Of a DNA stretch of 16,424 nt, positions 1 through 4,826 are shown in pieces. The DNA is from Deinococcus sp. (GTDB taxonomy: Bacteria > Deinococcota > Deinococci > Deinococcales > Deinococcaceae), in NCBI RefSeq assembly GCF_018260405.1, contig NZ_JAGLBG010000057.1, positions 1 to 16,424 of the forward strand. Direction: 5' to 3'. Position numbers and translations under genes: made by a program. Under the pieces are notes generated by a model. The model worked only from the letters and a program-made list of their open reading frames with translations. It was not told where the DNA came from and did no database searches. Position 1 is the stretch's first letter; each line of letters begins with the position of its first letter.

Positions 1-37
1 GCTCCAGCGATTGTGCGCCTGATGAAGAGGGCAGCAT
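1..37 (-). CDS. Possible 5' end of transposase (left IS copy, partial)
   Basis: Reading outward from the IS tip, an ATG at 37-35 follows a GGAG ribosome binding site by a few bases and opens a frame beginning MLPSSSGAQSLE that runs off the window. Distance from the IS tip (about 37 bases) and direction fit the start of a transposase. No catalytic residue is visible, so the assignment rests on position and the ribosome binding site alone. Confidence 0.3.
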   Translation of the reverse strand, partial: MLPSSSGAQSLE

Positions 38-74
38 GGATACTCCGACGATATGGGCCTCAGACAGCCTCTCA
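1..74 (-). mobile_element. Insertion sequence end, left copy (partial)
   Basis: These 74 bases are the exact reverse complement of 16350-16423, so both window edges carry the same end of one element, running outward. Read outward from base 74, the end begins TGAGAGGCTGTCTGAGGCCC. The GAGGCTGTCTGA-type tip recalls terminal repeats of IS5-family elements; that is resemblance only. The boundary lies 8 bases after the stop codon of the iron-binding protein gene, so the element inserted just downstream of it and may have separated it from transport partners. Confidence 0.7.
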
Positions 75-81
75 TACGAGA

Positions 82-1071
82 TTATAACAGTCCGGCGTCA
101 CGAAGGAGCTTCTGCGCCTTCTCAATGTTCTTGGGCAGTGCGGCGGGGTCAACCCTGGGGCTGCGTTTCACCACGTCGTTGTACGGAAGCATGGTGGACG
201 GCTGAATAATATTGCCCACCACTGGATACTCGAAATTTACGCTCAGGAAGAAGGTCTGCGCGTCTTTGCCGCTCAGGGCTTGCAGGAAGCGCAGGGCCGC
301 CGTACGGTTCTTGCTGGTCTTGAGAATGGCCGCACCTGTGGCATTACCCAGGTTGCCAATGTCGCCCGCCTTGAAGAAATAAGTGTCCACGGGGTAGTTC
401 AGGCGGTTGACGCGCTGAATGTAGTAATGGTTAGTCAGGGCTACGTCGATGTCGCCCGCCCGCATGGCTTCCAGCATGCCCACGTTGCTGGTCTTGTAGT
501 CCTTGGGTTGCAGGGCTTTCATGCCTTCAATCCACCCCTTGGTGGTGGCCTCACCGTGCATAGCAATCATGCCCGCTAAAAAGTCCTGAAAACTCGGGTA
601 GCTGACTGTCCAGCCGATTCGCCCTTTTAGGGCCGTCATTTTGGGCAGGTCAAGGATGCTTTCAGGAAGGTCAGCCGCTTTAATTTTGTCGGGATTGTAG
701 GCCAGTACCCGGAAACGTACCGTGGTGGGCAGCCAGTCACTGGAAGTCGGGAGGTAATCATCGCTGACATTGCGGGAAATGCTTTTGCTGAGGGGACTGA
801 ACAGTTTGGCCTGAGACAGTTCGCCCAGTGCTCCCAAGCTGTTGCCCCAGTACACGTCGGCGGGGCTGCGGTTGCCTTCTTCCTGCAAGGCAGCGACCAG
901 TTGAGCGTCGGTGCCGTAACGGACATTCACCTTGATGCCAGTCTGGCGCTCGAACTGCTGAACAATCGGGTTGACAAAGGTCTTGGCGCGGCCCGAGTAG
1001 ACCGTTAGGCTTTGCTGAGCCAGCGCGGAAGAAACAAGGGATAGCGTGAGGACAGGGACGATAAATTTCAT
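82..1071 (-). CDS. Iron(III) ABC transporter substrate-binding protein (FbpA/FutA-like)
   Basis: Periplasmic or cell-envelope binding protein that should capture ferric iron and deliver it to an ABC permease. The 329-residue length is normal for the family. Residues 1-18 are a signal peptide (hydrophobic stretch ending ALA). The mature protein opens with LTVYSGR, the conserved start of FbpA-type proteins whose Tyr (residue 25) is a usual ligand, and the adjacent Tyr pair in NHYYIQR (216-217) matches the iron-binding tyrosines of the family. The ATG was chosen because a -10 box lies 8 bases upstream, predicting a leaderless mRNA. No permease or ATPase gene is adjacent; an IS end begins 8 bases after the stop, so any downstream partner may have been displaced. 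Iron as ligand is by family; a related anion or metal is less likely. Confidence 0.88.
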   Translation of the reverse strand: MKFIVPVLTLSLVSSALAQQSLTVYSGRAKTFVNPIVQQFERQTGIKVNVRYGTDAQLVAALQEEGNRSPADVYWGNSLGALGELSQAKLFSPLSKSISRNVSDDYLPTSSDWLPTTVRFRVLAYNPDKIKAADLPESILDLPKMTALKGRIGWTVSYPSFQDFLAGMIAMHGEATTKGWIEGMKALQPKDYKTSNVGMLEAMRAGDIDVALTNHYYIQRVNRLNYPVDTYFFKAGDIGNLGNATGAAILKTSKNRTAALRFLQALSGKDAQTFFLSVNFEYPVVGNIIQPSTMLPYNDVVKRSPRVDPAALPKNIEKAQKLLRDAGLL

Positions 1072-1079
1072 ATTGCCGA

Positions 1080-1108
1080 ATCCTAAGTTAATTGGTCGGA
1101 TTAGTCAA
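1080..1108 (-). promoter_or_regulatory. Promoter of the iron-binding protein gene
   Basis: On the minus strand TTGACT (1108-1103) and TAGGAT (1085-1080) are separated by exactly 17 bases, and the -10 box ends 8 bases before the ATG. Transcription should start on or next to the start codon. No Shine-Dalgarno sequence is present, consistent with leaderless translation. Confidence 0.75.
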
Positions 1109-1127
1109 GTTTTTTAAGTTGACTGAT
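1100..1127. promoter_or_regulatory. Operator-like dyad over the -35 box
   Basis: ATTAGTCAA (1100-1108) and TTGACTGAT (1119-1127) form an inverted repeat with one mismatch and a 10-base AT-rich centre. It covers the -35 box of the iron-binding protein gene, where a dimeric repressor would block RNA polymerase. A metal-responsive regulator (DtxR/MntR or Fur type) is the natural guess from the target gene, but the sequence does not match a consensus I can identify. Confidence 0.5.
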
Positions 1128-1637
1128 GGGTCTGTGTGAGTACTCGCTTACGAAGATTGATACGCTACGCCTACTGGCTTGCATTATAAGACCTAATTCA
1201 TAAAATAGTAATTTATGACACTTTTCGCCTATTGAGGAGTTTGCATAATCTATACAAACCCTGCGGGGGAGTAGTTGTCTCACACTTCCATGTGAGAGGT
1301 GTATCGTCGCCAGTACGGAAGCCAAAGGTTTGTCGACTATACACAGCAAAAGGCAAGATTTGGCAAGAACGCGATAAACGCACCCTTGACGGTTTTTTTG
1401 GTCACACATCAGGCGGCCTGAGTACTACCGTTCCCAGAAGGAGTTACATTAACACGCCCGGATGACCGGTATCCCTCAGCTGGAGTGACCTCACTGCAAC
1501 CGCTGGATGCAGTCAAAGTCCGTATAGGGTTCACCTCCCCCGTTATTCGAATGGCCACCCAGCAGTTTTTTTCTGTCCTATCAGTCTGTGCCGCCAATTC
1601 GGGGGGAGCCAGACTAGCCCCAATGTGCCCCCATGTG
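1128..1637. other. Long intergenic region with two small hairpins
   Basis: No convincing gene lies in these 510 bases; short open frames on both strands lack recognisable motifs and usable starts. It holds a perfect 7-bp inverted repeat TCATAAA/TTTATGA (1198-1204, 1212-1218) with a 7-base centre, a perfect 7-bp hairpin TCTCACA/TGTGAGA (1278-1284, 1291-1297) with a 6-base loop, and a short TCAGG/CCTGA palindrome near 1409-1421. The first half is AT-rich compared with the flanking genes. It could be decayed or acquired DNA, or hold a small RNA. Confidence 0.5.
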
Positions 1638-1654
1638 TTATGTTATTTACATAA
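1638..1654 (+). promoter_or_regulatory. RDRM (DdrO operator) upstream of ddrB
   Basis: TTATGTTATTTACATAA is a 17-bp palindrome differing at two central positions from the Deinococcus radiation/desiccation response motif TTATGTCATTGACATAA as I recall it. In the genus this site is bound by the repressor DdrO and relieved when the protease IrrE (PprI) cleaves DdrO after DNA damage. It overlaps a possible extended -10 element (TGT-TATGTT, 1636-1644) and its last bases enter the ribosome binding site, so bound DdrO would block initiation directly. Confidence 0.93.
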
Positions 1655-1659
1655 GGAGG
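1653..1659 (+). promoter_or_regulatory. Strong ribosome binding site of ddrB
   Basis: AAGGAGG lies 7 bases before the ATG at 1667 and fixes the start. Its first two bases are the last two of the RDRM, so the operator lies within the transcribed leader or at its start. It is one of the few clear Shine-Dalgarno sites in a window dominated by leaderless starts. Confidence 0.85.
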
Positions 1660-1666
1660 CAGAGTA

Positions 1667-2269
1667 ATGTTGCATATTGAATTCCTGACCGATCTGGGAG
1701 CCAAAGTTTCTGTGGATGTCGAAAGTAGCGATAAACTGCTCGACGTGCAACGCCAATATGGCCGCCTGGGCTGGACGAGTGGCGAGATTCCCAACGGGGG
1801 GTATCAGTTTCCGCTGGAAAACGAGCCCGACTTCGACTGGTCACTGATCGGGGCGCGTAAATGGAAGAACCCCGAAGGCGAGGAGATGGTCATTCACCGG
1901 GGCCACGCCTACCGCCGCCGCGAACTGGAAGCGGTAGACAGCCGCAAGATGAAGCTACCCGCCGCCATCAAGTACAGCCGTGGGGCCAAAAGCACCGACC
2001 CCGAGCATGTGCGTGAGAAGTCGGACGGCGATTTCGAGTACGTCACCCTCGTTATTTTCCGGGCGGGCAAACGCCAGGAACGTTATGCCGTGCCAGCAGG
2101 CCGCCAGTCGTTCCAGGGCCAGCCACAACCGGCCCGGCAACCTCAGTCCGTGGCGGCTCAGCCTGTCACGCCTCAGGCGGCGCGGCCCCAGCCATCCAGC
2201 ACCCCTGCACCACGCGCCATCCGCGCTCCGGCCGAGGCCCCAGCCGGTGAGGAAGAGATTCCCTTTTAA
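1667..2269 (+). CDS. ddrB: DNA damage response protein DdrB, single-strand DNA binding and annealing
   Basis: DdrB is a Deinococcus-specific protein that coats single-stranded DNA and anneals complementary strands during early, RecA-independent chromosome reassembly after irradiation; it forms a pentameric ring. The N-terminal core (about residues 1-144) has strongly conserved DdrB stretches, including LDVQRQYGRLGWTSGE (25-40), FDWSLIGARKW (56-66) and HRGHAYRRRELEAVDSRK (77-94). Residues 145-195 are a low-complexity Gln/Pro/Ala-rich linker, and the protein ends in an acidic EEEIPF tip like the SSB C-terminus that recruits repair partners. At 200 residues the length is normal, with a variable tail. 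The gene stands alone under an RDRM, so it should be induced by radiation and desiccation. A dispersed repeat begins at its stop codon and supplies a terminator-like hairpin. Confidence 0.97.
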   Translation: MLHIEFLTDLGAKVSVDVESSDKLLDVQRQYGRLGWTSGEIPNGGYQFPLENEPDFDWSLIGARKWKNPEGEEMVIHRGHAYRRRELEAVDSRKMKLPAAIKYSRGAKSTDPEHVREKSDGDFEYVTLVIFRAGKRQERYAVPAGRQSFQGQPQPARQPQSVAAQPVTPQAARPQPSSTPAPRAIRAPAEAPAGEEEIPF

Positions 2270-2408
2270 AGCATTTTGCAAAAAGATGGTCAAAAGAGCA
2301 CCATCTTTTTGCCGAGTGGAACAGGTAAAAAGAAAGAGCAGGACGTAGAGTAAAGGGGGGCGGCGGTGTTTTTCCGACGTGCCCATCATTCGGAGAACTG
2401 CTCTAAAT
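2264..2408 (+). repeat. Dispersed repeat, copy 1 (about 145 bp)
   Basis: This stretch matches the reverse complement of 3807-3952 over nearly its full length, including TTTTAAAGCATTTTG at the head, CTTTTTGCCGAGTGGAAC in the middle and ATCATTCGGAGAACTGC at the tail. It contains no open frame of note. Near the head is a long hairpin (2278-2312). The head coincides with the ddrB stop codon (TTTTAA). It resembles the small non-coding repeats known from Deinococcus genomes; I cannot name the family. Confidence 0.85.
2278..2312 (+). terminator. Hairpin terminator after ddrB, carried by the repeat
   Basis: GCAAAAAGATGGT (2278-2290) and ACCATCTTTTTGC (2300-2312) pair perfectly over 13 bp around a 9-base loop, starting 9 bases after the ddrB stop. 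The run of T is inside the stem's 3' arm, so it could act as a terminator in either direction. The stem belongs to the dispersed repeat, so the repeat probably serves as ddrB's terminator. Confidence 0.6.
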
Positions 2409-2460
2409 TAACCGAGCGAGCAGCACCCGCAAAACGTTGATCAGGCTGGACTTGCAAAGC

Positions 2461-2526
2461 AGAGAATGAAGGAGGTGGCGGTGATGTTCCGACACCTGCG
2501 TAATTCGGAGTTCACTGCTCTAGAGC
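2461..2526 (+). repeat. Dispersed repeat, copy 2 (tail half only)
   Basis: This segment aligns with the tail of copy 1 in the same orientation: GGAGGTGGCGGTG corresponds to GGGGGCGGCGGTG, then TTCCGACA, AATTCGGAG and ACTGCTCTA follow in the same order with small indels. The head and hairpin are missing or degenerate; ACCGAGCGAGCA near 2410 may be a trace of the middle. The tail overlaps the stop codon of the minus-strand MazG-like gene. Confidence 0.7.
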
Positions 2527-2927
2527 TGCTTTTCCAGCATGGCCCACACGTCGGCAGGCCGCCAGTCCTCAGGCTTGAGCTGCTTGCCGTCGCTGCGTTT
2601 GGGGCCGCTCGCCTTGCTCAGATTGGCCCGGTGGACTTCGGCAAAGACCGCGTCGGCGTCTACTCCCAGCTGATCCAGTGCGCCGTAAGTCACGTACAGC
2701 AGATCGGTCAATTCATGTACCAGCGGCGTCAGGTCGGTCGGTAGAAGCTGCGTTTGAATCTCCAGGTGCGTTTGCAGCGCCACAAATTCGTCCTCCACTT
2801 CTCGCCACTCCTCGGCAATCAGCGTGCGGCGCAGCTTCAGCAGCCCGGCGTCCGGCACGGTGGGCCGGACAGGAGAAGGCTGCCCAATGGCATGGTGAAA
2901 TTCACGGAGTCGCTCGGCGTTGGTCAT
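2520..2927 (-). CDS. MazG-like all-alpha NTP pyrophosphohydrolase
   Basis: Probable nucleotide house-cleaning enzyme that hydrolyses a (d)NTP to the monophosphate and pyrophosphate. The 135-residue sequence carries the metal-binding signature of the MazG/dimeric dUTPase superfamily: AEEWREVEDE (38-47, with E39, E40 and E43) and HELTDLL (71-77, with E72 and D75). The spacing of these acids and the conserved tail ANLSKASGPKRSDGKQLKP (101-119) fit the Deinococcus radiodurans DR2231 type, a MazG-like protein with dUTPase activity. The ATG is set by an extended -10 element 6 bases upstream. The stop codon overlaps the tail of repeat copy 2. Removal of dUTP or damaged nucleotides would suit a radiation-resistant host, though the exact substrate is inferred. 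Confidence 0.85.
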   Translation of the reverse strand: MTNAERLREFHHAIGQPSPVRPTVPDAGLLKLRRTLIAEEWREVEDEFVALQTHLEIQTQLLPTDLTPLVHELTDLLYVTYGALDQLGVDADAVFAEVHRANLSKASGPKRSDGKQLKPEDWRPADVWAMLEKQL

Positions 2928-2933
2928 GGGCCA

Positions 2934-2942
2934 ACTGTAGCA
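2934..2942 (-). promoter_or_regulatory. Extended -10 promoter of the MazG-like gene
   Basis: Minus strand TGC-TACAGT ends 6 bases before the ATG. The TG motif one base before the hexamer makes it an extended -10 that needs no good -35, and none is seen. It predicts a leaderless mRNA. Confidence 0.6.
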
Positions 2943-3021
2943 ACCCGGAGGGAGCTGCCGGGCAAACAGACAATTCCAAAAAAAAGCTCAAGGTCTTTGA
3001 GGAGGAGTGCCCCTGGCGGTC

Positions 3022-3030
3022 TGTTAGGGT
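3022..3030 (+). promoter_or_regulatory. Extended -10 promoter of the small acidic protein gene
   Basis: TGT-TAGGGT ends 7 bases before the ATG at 3038, the same TGn-TAnnnT-N6-8-ATG arrangement as at several other genes here. It diverges from the MazG-like promoter about 80 bases away. Confidence 0.55.
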
Positions 3031-3037
3031 CAACCGT

Positions 3038-3208
3038 ATGACCATTCCAGATGACACTGGAGCAGGCAAGGTAGGCGGCGAAGTGCTGATCAGTGGACTG
3101 GATACCGGGCCAAGCTACGACGAGCGCCAGAACCGCACTCCGACAGACAAACTGATCGGTCTGAGCTCCCAGTCACCCGAACTGGAACCCGAGGACGAAG
3201 ACGGCTGA
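3038..3208 (+). CDS. Small acidic hypothetical protein (56 aa)
   Basis: The start is the ATG at 3038, within a longer open frame, because it follows an extended -10 element by 7 bases and yields a compact hydrophilic protein starting MTIPDDTGAGK. The sequence is rich in Asp, Glu, Ser and Pro and ends in the acidic run ELEPEDEDG (48-56). There is no signal peptide, membrane segment or cysteine, and it is probably disordered and cytoplasmic. I do not recognise the family. It is divergent from the MazG-like gene and shares only the intergenic region with it. Confidence 0.65.
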   Translation: MTIPDDTGAGKVGGEVLISGLDTGPSYDERQNRTPTDKLIGLSSQSPELEPEDEDG

Positions 3209-3214
3209 TCCGGA

Positions 3215-3288
3215 TTCCGATTGAATCGTGAAATAACCAGATCTAATCGGAAGCTGTAATTGCCTCAACTCAGTGGCTTCAACTCAGT
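3215..3288. repeat. Inverted and direct short repeats between convergent genes
   Basis: TTCCGATT (3215-3222) and AATCGGAA (3245-3252) form a perfect 8-bp inverted repeat with a 22-base spacer. TCAACTCAGT then occurs twice in direct orientation (3265-3274 and 3279-3288), the second copy covering the stop codon of the minus-strand gene. There is no T-run, so terminator function is uncertain. Confidence 0.5.
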
Positions 3289-3769
3289 CGAGCGGAGAGC
3301 GGCGCAGTTCCTGTGAACGTATGTTAAGGGTCAGGGCCGCCTGCTTTGCTCCGGCCAACGACACTTTGAGGGTCACCGGTAAAGTCAGTTCCTGGAGTCG
3401 GCAGACTTTTTCATGCTGGTCACAGACAAACAACTGGGCGGTTACCGACGCCGGATACTGGCCTGCTTTGGCGCGGGCAGGCACCCGCATTTTAAACAGC
3501 ACCGGCTCGACTCCCGCAAAGTAATCGGCCCACTGCGGCTCGGTGCGGGCAGGGCCACGCAACCCCGCCTGAGCTTTTTGCCAGGGCGTGACCAGAAGCA
3601 GGCTATTGGGCGCGGCGCGGTTGACCAGCACCGCCGGGGCCATATACCGCACGCTGAGACTGACCACGCCACCTGCCCGCACCGTCACCGCTATGGGCGC
3701 AGAAGCGGCAGGCAGCAGCCCAATAGGAAGCCCAGCAGAAAGTGCAAAAGAAAAGGCGGCCAGGAGCAC
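3284..3769 (-). CDS. Secreted protein resembling a DsbD N-terminal domain
   Basis: Predicted exported protein of 161 residues from the GTG at 3769. An ATG at 3808 would add 13 residues, but that ATG lies at the edge of a dispersed repeat, whereas the GTG follows an extended -10 element by 6 bases. The N-terminus is one hydrophobic segment ending near AASA, a likely signal peptide, although the shorter form lacks basic residues before it. The mature part is rich in beta-forming residues and contains LFVCDQHEKVCR followed by LTLPVTLKV. A cysteine pair ahead of a Leu-Pro-Val strand recalls the immunoglobulin-like alpha domain of DsbD, which passes electrons to periplasmic thioredoxin-like partners. 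The Cys spacing differs from E. coli DsbD, so the assignment is tentative. No membrane domain or partner gene is adjacent. Confidence 0.6.
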   Translation of the reverse strand: MLLAAFSFALSAGLPIGLLPAASAPIAVTVRAGGVVSLSVRYMAPAVLVNRAAPNSLLLVTPWQKAQAGLRGPARTEPQWADYFAGVEPVLFKMRVPARAKAGQYPASVTAQLFVCDQHEKVCRLQELTLPVTLKVSLAGAKQAALTLNIRSQELRRSPLD

Positions 3770-3775
3770 GCCGGG

Positions 3776-3784
3776 AGTGTAACA
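3776..3784 (-). promoter_or_regulatory. Extended -10 element before the GTG start
   Basis: Minus strand TGT-TACACT ends 6 bases before the GTG at 3769. If it is the promoter, the mRNA is leaderless and the upstream ATG at 3808 is not used. Confidence 0.5.
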
Positions 3785-3806
3785 CTTGCTGGGTAAACCC
3801 CGACCC

Positions 3807-3952
3807 ATATAGCGCAGTTCTCCGAATGATAGGCACGCTGGAAAAACACCACCGTCCCCTTCGTTCTATGTCCTGCTCTATTTTTTTCACTCGTTCCACT
3901 CGGCAAAAAGATGCTCAAAAGAGCACCGTCTTTTTACAAAATGCTTTAAAAA
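3807..3952 (-). repeat. Dispersed repeat, copy 3 (inverted)
   Basis: Read on the minus strand it aligns with copy 1 from TTTTAAAGCATTTTG to CATTCGGAGAACTGC. The flanks are in the same order, but the 17 bases between AAAAAGA and TCTTTTT match the reverse complement of those in copy 1 (15 of 17) far better than the direct strand. The central hairpin of copy 3 is therefore flipped relative to its flanks. Its tail abuts the upstream candidate start codon of the secreted protein gene. Confidence 0.85.
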
Positions 3953-3971
3953 AAGAACCCCAAAAGGTTCT
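3948..3971 (-). terminator. Rho-independent terminator, minus strand
   Basis: Reading leftward, AGAACC-TTTTGG-GGTTCT forms a 6-bp stem with a 6-base loop, followed by six more T. This is a classical intrinsic terminator. No protein gene is upstream of it on the minus strand, so it must end something else, such as the candidate RNA at 3972-4110, or act as an attenuator for the secreted protein gene beyond copy 3. Confidence 0.7.
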
Positions 3972-4110
3972 GTCTTCTGAACCAGGCGGCAGGAGTTGCA
4001 CCTGCCTACAGCCTGAGCGCTGCCTGTTCGCACGCCCGTTGGTTGGAGGTGGGCGTCTCCCTCCCGGCTCCTGCCCGCTGTCTTGTCGCGTGACAGGCCT
4101 GCAAAGCCAC
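3954..4110 (-). ncRNA. Candidate structured RNA or leader ahead of a terminator
   Basis: The minus strand from about 4110 to the terminator at 3948 is dense in complementary segments. GGCAGGAG (4075-4068) can pair over 8 bp with CTCCTGCC (3995-3988). That same CTCCTGCC can instead close a local hairpin with GGCAGG (4006-4001) and a 7-base loop, so the two folds exclude each other. A further ACGCCC/GGGCGT stem sits inside the long-range loop. I could not match it to 6S, SRP, RNase P, tmRNA or a riboswitch consensus, and no clear promoter was found. It may be an attenuator remnant or a small RNA of about 150 bases. Confidence 0.35.
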
Positions 4111-4193
4111 TGTGCAGTATTCAGCATGGAGTCTGACAAAACATGTGCCGAACGTACAGAGGTCTTAAGCCAGGTGGCCTACTTTCAGAACGC

Positions 4194-4263
4194 GGCCCAG
4201 CTCCTGAGTGGCCCAGCTGCTAAGTGGCCCAGCCCCTGAGTGACGCAGTCCTCAAGCGGCCCA
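4194..4263 (+). repeat. 16-bp tandem repeat
   Basis: Three units of GGCCCAGCTCCTGAGT type lie head to tail at 4194-4209, 4210-4225 and 4226-4241, followed by a degenerate fourth (4242-4257) and the first six bases of a fifth. The array lies where the lipoprotein's 5' end would be, and the only canonical in-frame start of that gene (GTG 4224) is inside it. Confidence 0.8.
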
Positions 4264-4730
4264 AATACTCGGAGGCGGGGCGACAGTGCCAAAAGTGTGC
4301 GGATTGGCGCGCTAACCTCTCAGGCAACAGGCCAAGAATCCTTCTGCTTGTTCTACTTGCCCTGCCGCTGGCTGCCTGTGCGCCCAAAATTACGCAGGGT
4401 GTTTTGCCAACCGACCCCGACGCCGCCGCCTTCGACCTAAACTACAACGCCAACAAGACCGCCGGGGTTCTGACCTTCGCCACCGGTCGCCAGGCGGTCA
4501 ACGACGCCACACTGACGTTCAGCGGGGCTGACCTCAGCCACATTCGGATCAAGGAGGCCCAGTGCACCGCCACAGGAACCCTGCTCACCTGCGATATCGG
4601 TGCGCTGGACATGAACAAGCGGTATGAGGTGAGCGTGCCGGGCGCGGACTGGGCCGAAGTGACCTACACGCGGCCCAACGGCGTGCAGTACAAACTGACC
4701 GCCGACGAAACGGAAGCTGCCCGGCAGTAA
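4224..4730 (+). CDS. Putative lipoprotein with uncertain N-terminus
   Basis: The reliable part starts around residue 35: a basic pair, the hydrophobic stretch ILLLVLLALPLAAC and a lipobox (LAAC, Cys at residue 52), so the mature protein should be lipid-anchored at the envelope. The following 116 residues include a cysteine pair (QCTATGTLLTCDIG) and alternate like a small beta-sandwich. I do not recognise the family. The only canonical in-frame start is a GTG inside a 16-bp tandem repeat with no ribosome binding site, which would put an odd 34-residue Cys-containing tail ahead of the signal peptide. True initiation may be at a rare codon (ATC or CTG) around 4335-4344, or the 5' end may be damaged by the repeat. 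Stop and reading frame are secure. Confidence 0.65.
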   Translation: MAQPLSDAVLKRPKYSEAGRQCQKCADWRANLSGNRPRILLLVLLALPLAACAPKITQGVLPTDPDAAAFDLNYNANKTAGVLTFATGRQAVNDATLTFSGADLSHIRIKEAQCTATGTLLTCDIGALDMNKRYEVSVPGADWAEVTYTRPNGVQYKLTADETEAARQ

Positions 4731-4807
4731 AGTCCGCGCCAATCTCTACTCACGTCCATTTGTTCCCCGTACAGGAACGCCGCCGCACTTTTGCAGATGC
4801 GGGTGAG

Positions 4808-4816
4808 TGCTACGCT
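4808..4816 (+). promoter_or_regulatory. Extended -10 promoter of lpd
   Basis: TGC-TACGCT ends 10 bases before the ATG at 4827. The transcript would begin only a few bases before the start codon, and no Shine-Dalgarno site is present. Confidence 0.5.
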
Positions 4817-4826
4817 TGTTAGTGCT

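Noticed and set aside
1101..1409. Minus-strand 102-codon open frame upstream of the iron-binding protein gene
   Set aside because: It runs through that gene's promoter and operator and has no family motifs or usable start.
1517..1525. AGTCCGTAT as a second copy of the 11556-11565 element end
   Set aside because: Only 9 bases match and no partner end or internal similarity is found within 250 bases, so chance is likely.
3976..4033. tRNA-like segment on the minus strand (5-bp stem, 7-base loop TGCAACT like a T-arm)
   Set aside because: No acceptor strand complement, no D-arm, and the anticodon-arm candidate has a 6-base loop; kept only as part of the structured RNA candidate.
4100..4120. GCCACTG on the plus strand as a cobalamin riboswitch signature
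   Set aside because: The other conserved cobalamin elements are absent in the right order on either strand.
4124..4263. Phase-variable start for the lipoprotein through the 16-bp array
   Set aside because: Losing one unit would restore the frame arithmetic from ATG 4124, but a TGA at the junction of units 3 and 4 still stops translation before the signal peptide.
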